Assembly: GCA_027488735.1 (NCBI GenBank) | Contig: JAIYBB010000003.1 | Coordinates: 62,001 to 126,000 of the forward strand | DNA length: 64,000 nucleotides | DNA from: Comamonadaceae bacterium | GTDB lineage: Bacteria > Pseudomonadota > Gammaproteobacteria > Burkholderiales > Burkholderiaceae_C | Reading direction: 5' to 3' | In this document: piece by piece, positions 1-8,251 of the stretch | Layout of the letters: every line of letters begins with the position of its first letter | Numbering within the stretch: position 1 is the stretch's first letter | Notes under the pieces: generated by a model | Seen by the model: only the letters and a program-made list of their open reading frames with translations | Told to the model about the DNA's origin: nothing | Databases searched by the model: none | Made by a program: the position numbers and the translations under genes

Positions 1-198
1 CTGCGCCAAGCGGGTGAGATCGTGAACCACAAGCGCGTGGATCGCCTGCATGCCAAGGCCGGGCTGCAGGTGAAGAAGCGCCGACGCAAGAAAATCCCAC
101 TGAGTGACAGGCATCCTCTGGAGCGCCCAACTGGCGCCAACCAGGTGTAGTCCATGGACTTCGTGTTTGATCTAACGGTTGAGGGGCGCAGCATCAAG
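1..198 (+). pseudogene. IS3-family transposase (orfB) fragment, interrupted
   Basis: Frame 1 reads as the middle of an IS3-family OrfB: the NHKRV..RL helix, a Lys/Arg-rich linker, then NQV-stop-SMDFVFD, where the family has NQVWSMDF at the first catalytic Asp of the DDE domain. The Trp codon is a TAG stop at 148-150. Similarity breaks exactly at 198, where the inverted repeat of another insertion sequence begins, so the rest of the catalytic domain is missing. The 5' part lies outside the window. A dead remnant; the subgroup (IS407/IS51-like) is a guess from memory. Confidence 0.75.
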
Positions 199-224
199 TG
201 AATCGCCCCGGGATTTGAGGAGGC
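199..224 (+). repeat. Left terminal inverted repeat of the IS
   Basis: It begins TGAATCGCCCCGGG. The first 14 bases are identical to the reverse complement of the right end, and a further GGAGGC block matches after a short mismatched stretch. It starts with TG, as IS3-family ends do. Confidence 0.85.
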
Positions 225-248
225 TCCAAACTTTGAGAAGATGGAGCC

Positions 249-614
249 ATGAACAAGAAATCGAATCGTTTTTCACCAGAAATGCGCGAACGCGCTGTAC
301 GCATGGTGCAGCAACACCGGGGCGAGTACCCATCCCTTTGGGCAGCCATTAGATCCATTGCACCCAAGGTTGGCTGTGTGCCGCCGACCTTGCTGGAATG
401 GGTGAAGAAGGCCGAAGTGGACTCGGGTGTTCGCGCGGGCGTGACCAGTGTCGAACGCGAGCAACTCAAGGCCTTGGAGCGAGAGAACCGGGAATTGCGC
501 CGAGCCAATGAGATTTTGAAACTTGCGAGCGCTTTTTTATCGAAACTGTGCATTCGCTTGTTTTCGCCCAGGCGGAGCTCGACCGCCGACTCAAGTCCTG
601 AGAGCCTTTGTTGA
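249..614 (+). CDS. IS3-family transposase OrfA (altered C-terminus)
   Basis: OrfA supplies the DNA-binding half of the transposase. The 121-residue product has an N-terminal helix-turn-helix ([14 protein letters not shown] through [10 protein letters not shown], about residues 8-56) and then a leucine-zipper-like helix ([24 protein letters not shown], about residues 74-96). A GGAG ribosome site lies just before the ATG. After the conserved LASAF the usual ending (about [12 protein letters not shown]) is displaced by roughly 26 extra bases (about 536-561), so the last 25 residues are not family-like. This also disturbs the normal -1 frameshift into orfB. Confidence 0.8.
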   Translation: MNKKSNRFSPEMRERAVRMVQQHRGEYPSLWAAIRSIAPKVGCVPPTLLEWVKKAEVDSGVRAGVTSVEREQLKALERENRELRRANEILKLASAFLSKLCIRLFSPRRSSTADSSPESLC

Positions 615-1508
615 CCAACACCTTGACACCTTTGGGGTCGAGCCCATTTGCAAGGCTTTGCAATTGGCCCCATCCGGTTACAGGCTTCATGCCAGACGTC
701 AACGCATACCCACACTGCAAAGCGACAGGGCTAAACGAGACTCGATATTGATACCGCAAATCAAGAGCGTGTGGGATTCGAATTGGCAAGTCTATGGAGC
801 CGACAAGGTCTGGAAACAAATGAACCGTGAAGGGGTTGCTGTTGCACGCTGCACGGTTGAACGATTGATGCGTCAACAAGGCTTGTGCGGCGTGCGCCGA
901 GGCAAAGTCATACGCACCATCACGCCAGATACCTCAGCCCCGTGCCCATTGGACAGGGTCAATCGGCAGTTCAATGCGGCTCGGCCCAACCAGTTGTGGG
1001 TATCGGACTTCACGTACGTGTCCACGTGGCAAGGCTGGCTGTTCGTTGCGTTCGTCATCGATGTGTTTGTCAGAAAAATTGTGGGTTGGCGCGTGAGCAG
1101 CTCCATGCGCACTGACTTCGTGTTGGATGCACTGGAGCAAGCTTTGTTTGATCGCCGCCAGAGCTTGACGAATCCTTGGTTCACCGTTCTGATCGTGGCT
1201 CGCCATATGTGTCCATTAGGGACACCGAAAGACTGGCAGAAGCTGGCATCGAACCATCGGTGGGTAGTCGTGGTGACAGCTACGACAACGCGCTGGCAGA
1301 AACCATCAACGGGCTGTACAAGGCTGAGTTGATACACCGCCGGGCTCCTTGGAGGACATAGGAATCCGTGGAACTGGCCACCCTGCAATGGGTGCACTGG
1401 TTCAATCACATCCGACTGCTCGAGCCGATTGGATACATTCCACCGGCCGCAGCTGAAAACTACTATCGGCAACTAGCCCATAGCCAAGAGACAATCGTCT
1501 CAACTTAG
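523..1508 (+). pseudogene. IS3-family transposase OrfB, frameshifted and nonsense-mutated
   Basis: This is the DDE integrase half of the transposase. The N-terminal part (HTH_21 region, then NQLWVSDFTYVSTW with the first catalytic Asp) runs in one frame to about 1170. The next conserved block, LVHRSDRGSPYVS with the second Asp, is in another frame from 1176. The DSYDNALAETINGLYK block with the catalytic Glu follows in that frame and is ended by a TAG at 1359-1361, where relatives have CGG. The remaining family sequence (VELATLQWVHWFNH through YYRQLA) reads to the TAG at 1506-1508. With two disabling lesions it is inactive. Confidence 0.85.
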
Positions 1509-1516
1509 ACCAACTG

Positions 1517-1542
1517 GCCTCCACGATACCCGGGGCGATTCA
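1517..1542 (-). repeat. Right terminal inverted repeat of the IS
   Basis: It ends CCCGGGGCGATTCA, the reverse complement of the left end. It lies 8 bases downstream of the orfB stop codon at 1506-1508, the usual position for an IS3-family right end. Confidence 0.85.
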
Positions 1543-1557
1543 GTATTAAATTTGTAA

Positions 1558-1992
1558 TAATGTGTAGTGGCTGGCTGGTCCATAAAACCTACGATTTCTA
1601 AAGAGCTAGTTTTGTATGTGTTGATGATGGCTGTATGGTGGCACAAATATAATTAGGTGGTGATTATCTATTCAGATCGGGGTAGCCAATACCGCAACGA
1701 TGACTGGAAACGGTTTTGTGATGCCAATCTAATGTTGCCGAGTATTAGTTGTCGTGGCAATCGCTTAGATAACGAAGTGGCAGAGTCAATATTCAGTTCT
1801 TTGAAAAAAAAGAACAAAATTTGATGCGTATTTACAAAACCCCAGATCTGGCCCGGGAAGATGTATTTCATTACATAGAAGCTTTTTACAGTCGAACGCA
1901 ACGCAACAGTAATCTGGGTGGCGTTAGTCCAGAGGCGTTTCAACACGTCTCAATTTGAGACTTGAGTTGTCTACTCCATTATGGGAAGTCCA
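1558..1992 (+). pseudogene. Remnant of another IS3-family element (3' end of orfB plus right end)
   Basis: Translation from about 1561 gives VVAGWSIKP then SKELVL, followed by a stop (TAG about 1651-1653) and VIIYSDRGSQY, the second-Asp motif of an IS3-group OrfB. The Glu motif EVAESIFSSLKK follows. The frame is lost in a run of eight A's near 1803-1810 and resumes as RIYKTPDLAREDVFHYIEAFYS, ending GGVSPEAF. The 25 bases at 1968-1992 (TGTCTACTCC ... GAAGTCCA) look like a right inverted repeat. It belongs to a different element from the one at 199-1542 and has no left half here. Confidence 0.75.
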
Positions 1993-2257
1993 AGGGAACA
2001 TGCGGTTGTTAAAAGAGTTGAAAGATATTACTTTTTATTAATGTAACGCAGCCAAAACCATGCTAATTTCAAACACATAAAAAAGCGTGTTAGGGTTGGA
2101 GTGCATATACTTATGCGTGATGGCATCATAGCATAGCACTTTTGTCGTGACGAAAAACCGTAAAAAATTCACATATTCAACCTGTTCAGTTTTATCAAGC
2201 AGAATCAAAAAATCGGTTCTGTATAAAATAGCAATAATTCCATAAAGATTGAAACAA
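1993..2257. other. AT-rich spacer between IS remnants and glycosyltransferase island
   Basis: No coding sequence, tRNA or clear hairpin terminator was seen. A TATAAA-like box lies at about 2222-2227, upstream of the first glycosyltransferase gene, but I find no convincing -35 partner. This stretch marks the change to AT-rich composition. Confidence 0.4.
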
Positions 2258-3244
2258 ATGAAAATTCATTGGCTTATCCCAGGTACTTTCTCACATATAA
2301 AAACCCTATCTGAATCTCAATTAGCCAGTAACAGAATGAGGGCCGGATTAGTAGAAAAATATTCTCCTGAAATCCAAATTGAATTTTCTGCGGGTGACAG
2401 AATCAACACAAAGGTTGATGTAATTGTCGTAGGGAAAATTGGTAGGGATTGTCAAAATGGGCGAGATAATTTATGGTTAAGTCATGTATCTGAAGGGAAA
2501 AAAAATTCTACAAAAATTGTTATTGACTATTCAGATAATCATTTGGAATTACCAGAATCTCCCATGCATGATTTCTACAAAAAAGTTTTACCATATGCAA
2601 ATCAAGCGATTGTTCCATCAGAGCATATGTCAATTCAGTTAAAGCAGTTATTTAATAAACGTATAACAATAATAGAAGATCCTGTTGAAATTGCACCGAT
2701 TACTCCAAGATTATCAATTACCCAAGAAGATATAACATTCCTCTGGTTTGGACATGCATCAAATATTTCATATTTAATTAGGTATTTGCAAAATAAATCA
2801 CTTTGTGATATAAATATTAATATTAATATTTTGTCAAATATTCCAGGCCTTGAATTAATTTCATCACAAAAACAAAATCTCCGTTCTAATTTAAATTTAT
2901 CTGAATGGACCTTGGAAAATATGATTCACTTTGCAAATAAAAGTGATGCATGTTTAATTCCCTCTGATTTGAATGATGTGCGCAAATCGGGAGTTAGCTC
3001 AAATAGGTTGATTACAGCATTTGCATTGGGCTTGCCTGTTTCCGCAGATATATTGCAATCTTATGCTCCATATTCTGAATATTTTCAAGATATTAGAATT
3101 GCTCCGCTGTCTGCTTTTATAAAAAAAATAAATTTATACATGATAAAAAGCCAAAGTGCACAGTTAAATATTGTTCCTAGATTCAGCCGAGATGCAATTG
3201 TGCAAAAATGGAAATTTTTCTTTAATAATACAATTTATATTTAG
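2258..3244 (+). CDS. Glycosyltransferase-like protein (GT-B fold, group 1 type)
   Basis: A 328-residue protein with the outline of a GT-B glycosyltransferase. It has an N-terminal half (IHWLIPG start; VDVIVVGKIG; a KIVIDYSDN segment; NQAIVPSEHMS) and a C-terminal half with the EDPVE loop, the FLWFGHASN strand and the late SNRLITAFALGLPV block, where the family contacts the nucleotide-sugar. Donor and acceptor cannot be told. I chose the ATG at 2258 over a TTG at 2249. Codon use is strongly AT-rich, like the next two genes and unlike the rest of the window. It probably acts in cell-surface or protein glycosylation (inference). Confidence 0.6.
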   Translation: MKIHWLIPGTFSHIKTLSESQLASNRMRAGLVEKYSPEIQIEFSAGDRINTKVDVIVVGKIGRDCQNGRDNLWLSHVSEGKKNSTKIVIDYSDNHLELPESPMHDFYKKVLPYANQAIVPSEHMSIQLKQLFNKRITIIEDPVEIAPITPRLSITQEDITFLWFGHASNISYLIRYLQNKSLCDINININILSNIPGLELISSQKQNLRSNLNLSEWTLENMIHFANKSDACLIPSDLNDVRKSGVSSNRLITAFALGLPVSADILQSYAPYSEYFQDIRIAPLSAFIKKINLYMIKSQSAQLNIVPRFSRDAIVQKWKFFFNNTIYI

Positions 3245-3307
3245 ATAGTATGCATTGAATATAATTAATTCTTGAAAATATTAAAACAAGCGACTATGAT
3301 ATAAAAA

Positions 3308-5395
3308 ATGCAAAATTCAAATTCAAATTCAATGGAAAATGCAAAGTCATTATTCATAAGTGGCTTGAGAAAATTGGAATGCAATAATTTTATTGATGCT
3401 GAAATTGATTTTGAGGCGTCGCTGAAATTAGCTCCAAATAGAATTAGTACTCTTATTAATTTATCTATTGTTTTAATTAAATTAAACAAATTTGAAAAAG
3501 CAGAGAGTTTAATTAAAGTCGGGTTGTTGCATCATCCTCACAATAAAGAATTATTGATGAACTTGAAGGATATATACTCCATTTTAATTGACTATAACCC
3601 TGATTATGCTGAAGCTTATACTAATTTAGGAAATATATTAAAAGAACTTGGCATCTACGATAAGGCATTGGAAGCTTATGATGCAGCGATAAAACTTGCT
3701 AAAAATCTTCCAGAAGTTTATTCAAATAAAGCAAATTTATTGCAAATTCTTAGGCGGTATGAAGAGGCATTGGAAAATTATGATAAAGCAATTAATTTAA
3801 AACCTGATTATGTAGAGGCATATTCTAACAAAGGCAATGCGCTATATGAATTATCGCGTTTTGATGAGGCAATCTATAATCAAAATAAAGCAATTCAAAT
3901 AAATCCAGATTATGCAGAGGCTTATTCAAATCGTGGTATTATAAAAAATGTATTAAAAAAATATAAAGATGCAATAAACGATTTTGATATTGCAATAGTA
4001 TTAAAGCCTAATTACGCAGAGGCATACTCTAATCGAGGAAATTCGCTTAATGAATTAAAAATGCATCAGCAAGCACTGATTAGTGTAAATTATTCAATTG
4101 AAATGATGCCTAACTATGCCGAGGCATTTTCAAATCGGGGTGTTATATTAACTGAATTGAAAAATTTCACATCAGCATTAGTTGACTTTGACAGAGCAAT
4201 TTTTTTAAATCCGAATAATGCTACTTTTCATTCAAACAGAGGAAATACTCTTAGAGAATTAATGCGATATCCAGAAGCTTTAGAAGCTCATAAAAGCGCC
4301 ATTGAATTAAAGCCAAATTATGCAGAAGCATATTTAAACCTAGGTTCTGTTCTACAAGAATTAATTCGCTCAGAAGAAGCTATATCGAGTTATGATAAAG
4401 CAATATCTCTAGATTCAGAGTGTGTGCAAGCACACTTTAATAAATCTATATTATTATTGGTAACAAAAAAATTTGAATCTGGATGGGCTTTATATAACCA
4501 TCGATGGAGCGTTAAAGCACACTCTGCAGGAAAATTTGATACAGAAATCCCTTATTGGAATAGGCAAAAAACCAACAGCGAATCTAAAATTCTTTTGTGG
4601 GCGGAGCAGGGTATTGGAGATGAAATTTTTTATTTTGGCATGTTGAATAATTTTGCTAAATTTGATGCCCAAATCACTGTATCCGCTGATGTCAGGTTGC
4701 ATGCTTTATTTAAGCGATCATTGCCTGAAGCAAAGTTTATAGACAATAAAGAAATAACAAAGGTGTGTGATGAAATTGCATTTGACTATCAAGCTCCCAT
4801 CGGCGATATAGGTCACTTGTGTTCAGTTGCTAAATTATTAGAACATCAATCACCGAAACCGTTTTTGAGCATAAACAATTCCAGAAGCAATGATTTTAAG
4901 AATAAGAATCATTTTTTATCAGATAAATTTGTGTGTGGCATTTCATGGAAAAGCAACAATAAACATATTGGTAGCGTAAAAAGCCTTAATTTAATTGATT
5001 TATATCCTCTTCTTTCACTTGAAAATGTTGAGTTTGTTTCTTTGCAATACGGTTCAACGGCAGATGACATTGAGTTGGTTGAAAAAAGCATTGGAAGAAA
5101 AATTCATACGATTGGCGACTTAGATATTTTCAATGATTTAGATGGCTTGACTTCCTTGATCTCTCTTTGCGATTGTGTGGTTACCACCAGTAATATCACC
5201 GCCCATTTAACTGGAGCTATTGGCAAAAAAGGCATGGTCTTAATGCCATATTCCAAAGGGAAAATTTGGTACTGGCATTCTGGTGAAGGCCAAAGTCTTT
5301 GGTATCCTTCGTTAGAACTTGTTTCACAATCACACATGAATGACTGGACTGATCCAATCAATAAATGCAAAGAATGGGTATTGAGGCAACTATGA
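3308..5395 (+). CDS. TPR-repeat protein with C-terminal glycosyltransferase (GT9/GT41-like) domain
   Basis: A 695-residue fusion. Residues about 10-95 form degenerate helical repeats. Residues about 96-400 carry eight to nine clear 34-residue TPR units (pattern P.YAEAYSNRGN.L.EL..Y..AL..YD.AI.L). The rest is a Rossmann-type domain: LLWAEQGIGDEIFYF early, FVCGISWKSNNKH in the middle, then a D-x-VVTTSNITAHLTGAIG segment like the nucleotide-sugar pocket of heptosyltransferases, and WYWHSGEG near the end. Such fusions in beta- and gammaproteobacteria are usually linked to glycan or protein glycosylation. The next gene overlaps it by four bases (ATGA), so they are probably co-translated. AT-rich. 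Confidence 0.65.
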   Translation: MQNSNSNSMENAKSLFISGLRKLECNNFIDAEIDFEASLKLAPNRISTLINLSIVLIKLNKFEKAESLIKVGLLHHPHNKELLMNLKDIYSILIDYNPDYAEAYTNLGNILKELGIYDKALEAYDAAIKLAKNLPEVYSNKANLLQILRRYEEALENYDKAINLKPDYVEAYSNKGNALYELSRFDEAIYNQNKAIQINPDYAEAYSNRGIIKNVLKKYKDAINDFDIAIVLKPNYAEAYSNRGNSLNELKMHQQALISVNYSIEMMPNYAEAFSNRGVILTELKNFTSALVDFDRAIFLNPNNATFHSNRGNTLRELMRYPEALEAHKSAIELKPNYAEAYLNLGSVLQELIRSEEAISSYDKAISLDSECVQAHFNKSILLLVTKKFESGWALYNHRWSVKAHSAGKFDTEIPYWNRQKTNSESKILLWAEQGIGDEIFYFGMLNNFAKFDAQITVSADVRLHALFKRSLPEAKFIDNKEITKVCDEIAFDYQAPIGDIGHLCSVAKLLEHQSPKPFLSINNSRSNDFKNKNHFLSDKFVCGISWKSNNKHIGSVKSLNLIDLYPLLSLENVEFVSLQYGSTADDIELVEKSIGRKIHTIGDLDIFNDLDGLTSLISLCDCVVTTSNITAHLTGAIGKKGMVLMPYSKGKIWYWHSGEGQSLWYPSLELVSQSHMNDWTDPINKCKEWVLRQL
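3590..4480 (+). repeat. 102-bp-period coding repeats (TPR units)
   Basis: Direct repeats of 34 codons encode consecutive TPR motifs. The segment encoding YAEAYSNRG recurs with few changes about every 102 bases. The similarity at DNA level could allow gain or loss of repeats by recombination. Confidence 0.75.
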
Positions 5396-6075
5396 TAGAT
5401 TTCATTCGACTGGTCGTGGGCTTTGATCAACGCGAAGCAATTGCCTATCATGTTTTTGTGCAAAGTGTTATACAAAAATCTAGCAATCCCATTTCCTTTT
5501 ATCCGTTGAGTAACAACTCCCTGTCTTTTTACAATGAAATTCACACGGACAGAAGTAATGCATTTACATACTCGCGGTTTTTAACGCCTTATTTGATGAA
5601 TTATCAAGGTTGGGCCATATATTTAGATGGCGATATGGTTTGCCAAGAGGATATATCCTTGCTTTGGAGTTTGAGAGATAGCAGTAAAGCTGTTCAAGTA
5701 GTCAAACACGATTACAAAACCAAAAACAATAAAAAATATTTGAATAATATAAACATAGACTATCCCAAAAAAAATTGGTCGAGTGTGATTATTTGGAATT
5801 GCGCGCATCCTAAAAATAAACTTTTAACCCCTGAATTGATTTCATCCAGCGAGGGTAAGTTTCTTCACAGATTTATGTGGTTAGATGAAGAAGACATCGG
5901 TGAATTGCCAGTGGAGTGGAACTGGTTAGCCATTGAATACCCACCCAACCCGAACGCAAAGCTCATTCACTACACACTTGGTACGCCTTGTTTCAGCGAA
6001 TATTCACAAACTGAAATGTCTGATGCTTGGAACTCTACTTTTGAATCAACCATGAATGGTTACAAAAAAAGCTGA
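5392..6075 (+). CDS. Glycosyltransferase of GT8-like type (GT-A fold)
   Basis: A 227-residue protein beginning MIDFIRLVVGFDQREAIAYHVF. It carries the DxD-type motif in AIYLDGDMVCQED (about residues 76-88), which in GT-A enzymes binds the metal and nucleotide-sugar. FTYSRFLTPYL before it and WNWL..EYPPNP..KLIHYTLGTP near the end also fit this class. The start at 5392 overlaps the preceding stop (ATGA) and has GAGG five bases upstream; a start at 5365 is less likely. It is the last gene of the AT-rich block and sits 41 bases before the end of a convergent core gene. The acceptor is unknown. Confidence 0.65.
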   Translation: MIDFIRLVVGFDQREAIAYHVFVQSVIQKSSNPISFYPLSNNSLSFYNEIHTDRSNAFTYSRFLTPYLMNYQGWAIYLDGDMVCQEDISLLWSLRDSSKAVQVVKHDYKTKNNKKYLNNINIDYPKKNWSSVIIWNCAHPKNKLLTPELISSSEGKFLHRFMWLDEEDIGELPVEWNWLAIEYPPNPNAKLIHYTLGTPCFSEYSQTEMSDAWNSTFESTMNGYKKS

Positions 6076-6116
6076 TTTGCCGACTCAGTCTGCAATCATC
6101 ACCAAGAACCAATTGC

Positions 6117-7301
6117 TTACTTGCTGAGCATTCTCATGGCATCTTCCAGCCCTTTGAGTGTGAGCGGGAACATGCGGTTGCTGACCAGTTGTTGAATGAT
6201 GCTGATGCTTTGGCGGTATTGCCACACGCCTAGAGGCTCGGGGTTGATCCAAGCAAACTTCGGGTAGGCGTGTGTGAGCCGCTGTATCCACTCCGCACCG
6301 GCTTCTTCGTTGTTGTATTCCACGCTGCCACCGGGCTGCAAAATTTCATACGGGCTCATGGTCGCGTCACCGACAAAAACCAGCTTGTGGTCTTTGTTGT
6401 ACTTGCGGATCACGTCCCAGGTATCAAACTTTTCAGCGAAACGGCGACGGTTGTTCTTCCACAAAAAATCATAAACACAGTTGTGAAAGTAGAAAAACTC
6501 TAGGTGTTTGAACTCGCCTTTGACCGCTGAAAACAATTCCTCTACGCGACCGACGTGTTCGTCCATGGTGCCGCCGACATCCATCAACAACAGCAACTTG
6601 ACGTTGTTGTGCCGCTCGGGCCGCATCTTGATGTCTAAGTAACCGGCGTTGGCAGCGGTGCTGCGTATGGTGTTGTCCAGATCGAATTCGTCTTCCGCGC
6701 CTTCGCGCGCAAAACGGCGCAAGCGGCGCAGTGCCACCTTGATGTTGCGCGTGCCCAGCTCGATGCTGTCGTCATAGTCTTGGTACGCGCGTTGGTCCCA
6801 GACCTTGACCGCGCTTTTGTTGCCGCCCTTGCCGCCAATCCGTATGCCTTGTGGGTTGTAGCCGCTGTTACCAAATGGCGAGGTGCCGCCGGTACCAATC
6901 CATTTGCTGCCGCCTTCGTGGCGTTCTTTTTGTTCTTCGAGTCGTTTCTTTAATGTTTCCATCAACTCGTCCCAGCCCATTTTTTCAATCGCGGCTTTTT
7001 GCTCGGGCGTGAGTTCGTTTTCCAGTATTTTTTTCAGCCACTCCATGGGCACATCGGCGGCGAAGTCGGTCAGCATTTCCACGCCTTTGAAATACGCGCC
7101 AAAGGCTTTGTCGAACTTGTCGAAATGCTTTTCGTCTTTAATGAGCGCGGTGCGGCTGAGGAAATAAAAATCGTCCATGCTGCACGCATCGCTTTGCGGC
7201 CCGACCACGTTGGCTTGCATAGCTTCCAGCAGCATCAAAAACTCTTTCACCGACACCGGCAGTTTGGCGGCGCGCAATGTGTAGAAGAAGTCGATCAGCA
7301 T
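6117..7301 (-). CDS. VWA-domain protein, CoxE-like family
   Basis: A 394-residue cytosolic protein of the kind that partners MoxR AAA+ ATPases. It begins MLIDFFYTLRAAKLPVSVKEF, which is typical of the family, so I prefer the ATG at 7301 to one at 7349. The C-terminal half is a von Willebrand A-like domain: KLLLLMDVGGTMDEH provides a variant MIDAS motif (DVGGT for the usual DxSxS), and KLVFVGDATMSP follows. The moxR stop is 10 bases upstream, so the two form an operon. MoxR-VWA pairs help mature or load metal cofactors in several systems; the client here is unknown. Confidence 0.75.
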   Translation of the reverse strand: MLIDFFYTLRAAKLPVSVKEFLMLLEAMQANVVGPQSDACSMDDFYFLSRTALIKDEKHFDKFDKAFGAYFKGVEMLTDFAADVPMEWLKKILENELTPEQKAAIEKMGWDELMETLKKRLEEQKERHEGGSKWIGTGGTSPFGNSGYNPQGIRIGGKGGNKSAVKVWDQRAYQDYDDSIELGTRNIKVALRRLRRFAREGAEDEFDLDNTIRSTAANAGYLDIKMRPERHNNVKLLLLMDVGGTMDEHVGRVEELFSAVKGEFKHLEFFYFHNCVYDFLWKNNRRRFAEKFDTWDVIRKYNKDHKLVFVGDATMSPYEILQPGGSVEYNNEEAGAEWIQRLTHAYPKFAWINPEPLGVWQYRQSISIIQQLVSNRMFPLTLKGLEDAMRMLSK

Positions 7302-7311
7302 GTTGGGTGCT

Positions 7312-8166
7312 TCAGCGGTTACGGCTTTGCATGAACACCAGTTTTTCAAAAAAGGTCACATCCTGCTCGTTTTTCAGCAAGGCGCCGACCAACGGCGGCA
7401 CAGCCACTTTGTCGTCCTGGGTTTGCAGCGCGGCCAGCGGAATATCTTCAGCGACCAGTAGCTTCAACCAGTCCAGCAACTCGGAGGTGGACGGTTTTTT
7501 CTTCAAACCGGGCAAGCCGCGCACGTCATAAAAAGTTTTGAGGGCCGCGGCCAGCAATTCTTTTTTCAGATTCGGGAAATGCACATCAATGATTTGCCGC
7601 ATGGTGTCGGCCTCCGGGAACTTGATGTAGTGGAAAAAGCAGCGGCGCAAAAACGCATCCGGCAATTCTTTTTCGTTGTTGGAAGTGATGAACACCAGCG
7701 GGCGGGTGGTGGCTTTGATGAGTTCGCGGGTTTCGTAGCAGTAAAACTCCATGCGATCGAGCTCGCGAAGCAAGTCGTTCGGAAATTCAATGTCTGCCTT
7801 GTCGATCTCATCGATCAGCAAGGCCACAGGTTCTTTGGCAGTGAACGCCTGCCACAACACGCCTTTGATGATGTAGTTTTCGATGTTTTTAACCCGCTCG
7901 CCGCCGTCGAGATCCGCCATCTGGCTGTCGCGCAAGCGGCTGACCGCGTCGTATTCGTAAAGGCCTTGTTGCGCTTTGGTGGTGGATTTGATGTGCCACT
8001 GCAACAAGGGCATGTTGAGTGCAGCGGCTACCTCTTCTGCCAACATGGTTTTTCCGGTGCCGGGTTCGCCCTTGACCAACAGCGGACGTTTGAGAGTGAT
8101 GGCGGCGTTCACTGCCAGCATCAGGTCTTGTGTGGCCACGTAGTTTTGGGTGCCTTGAAATTTCAT
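7312..8166 (-). CDS. MoxR-family AAA+ ATPase
   Basis: A 284-residue AAA+ ATPase. Walker A is GEPGTGKT (about residues 37-44), Walker B is LLIDEIDKAD (about 114-123), sensor 1 is FITSNNEKELPDAFLRRC with the arginine finger pair, and a short lid domain follows. MoxR proteins act as chaperone-like ATPases with a VWA partner, which here is the next gene. It is the first gene of a two-gene minus-strand operon, divergent from cytochrome c4. The family assignment is firm; the substrate cannot be read from the sequence. Confidence 0.85.
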   Translation of the reverse strand: MKFQGTQNYVATQDLMLAVNAAITLKRPLLVKGEPGTGKTMLAEEVAAALNMPLLQWHIKSTTKAQQGLYEYDAVSRLRDSQMADLDGGERVKNIENYIIKGVLWQAFTAKEPVALLIDEIDKADIEFPNDLLRELDRMEFYCYETRELIKATTRPLVFITSNNEKELPDAFLRRCFFHYIKFPEADTMRQIIDVHFPNLKKELLAAALKTFYDVRGLPGLKKKPSTSELLDWLKLLVAEDIPLAALQTQDDKVAVPPLVGALLKNEQDVTFFEKLVFMQSRNR

Positions 8167-8187
8167 CTTCTTATGCCTTTCGGGGAA

Positions 8188-8221
8188 TTGACGCTCAGCT
8201 TACAAATCGCGTCTATATAAT
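8188..8221 (+). promoter_or_regulatory. Possible promoter of the cytochrome c4 gene
   Basis: TTGACG at 8188-8193 and TATAAT at 8216-8221 both resemble sigma-70 boxes, but the 22-base spacing is too long. The -10 could instead lie a few bases earlier within the TATATAAT run. Weak call. Confidence 0.3.
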
Positions 8222-8251
8222 CTTTGGAGTTTCAATGATTGTCTGTCCAAA

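Larger units (their letters stand above)
199..1542 (+). mobile_element. IS3-family insertion sequence, complete ends, defective transposase
   Basis: The element is bounded by matching terminal inverted repeats and contains an orfA/orfB pair of IS3 type. Its 1344-bp length fits an intact IS3-family copy. The bases flanking the two ends (AAG at 196-198, GTA at 1543-1545) do not match, so no target duplication survives. The left neighbour is a fragment of one IS3 transposase and the right neighbour a fragment of a different one, which suggests recombination or deletion after insertion. OrfB carries a frameshift and a nonsense codon, so the copy is not autonomous. Confidence 0.85.

Noticed and set aside
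3314-3334. Hexamer repeat (AATTCA three times) at the start of the TPR gene, possible phase variation
   Set aside because: A six-base unit keeps the reading frame when it changes in number, and only three copies exist.
3590-4480. Regular repeats considered as a CRISPR-like array
   Set aside because: The period is 102 bases, fully coding, and encodes TPR units; there are no spacers.
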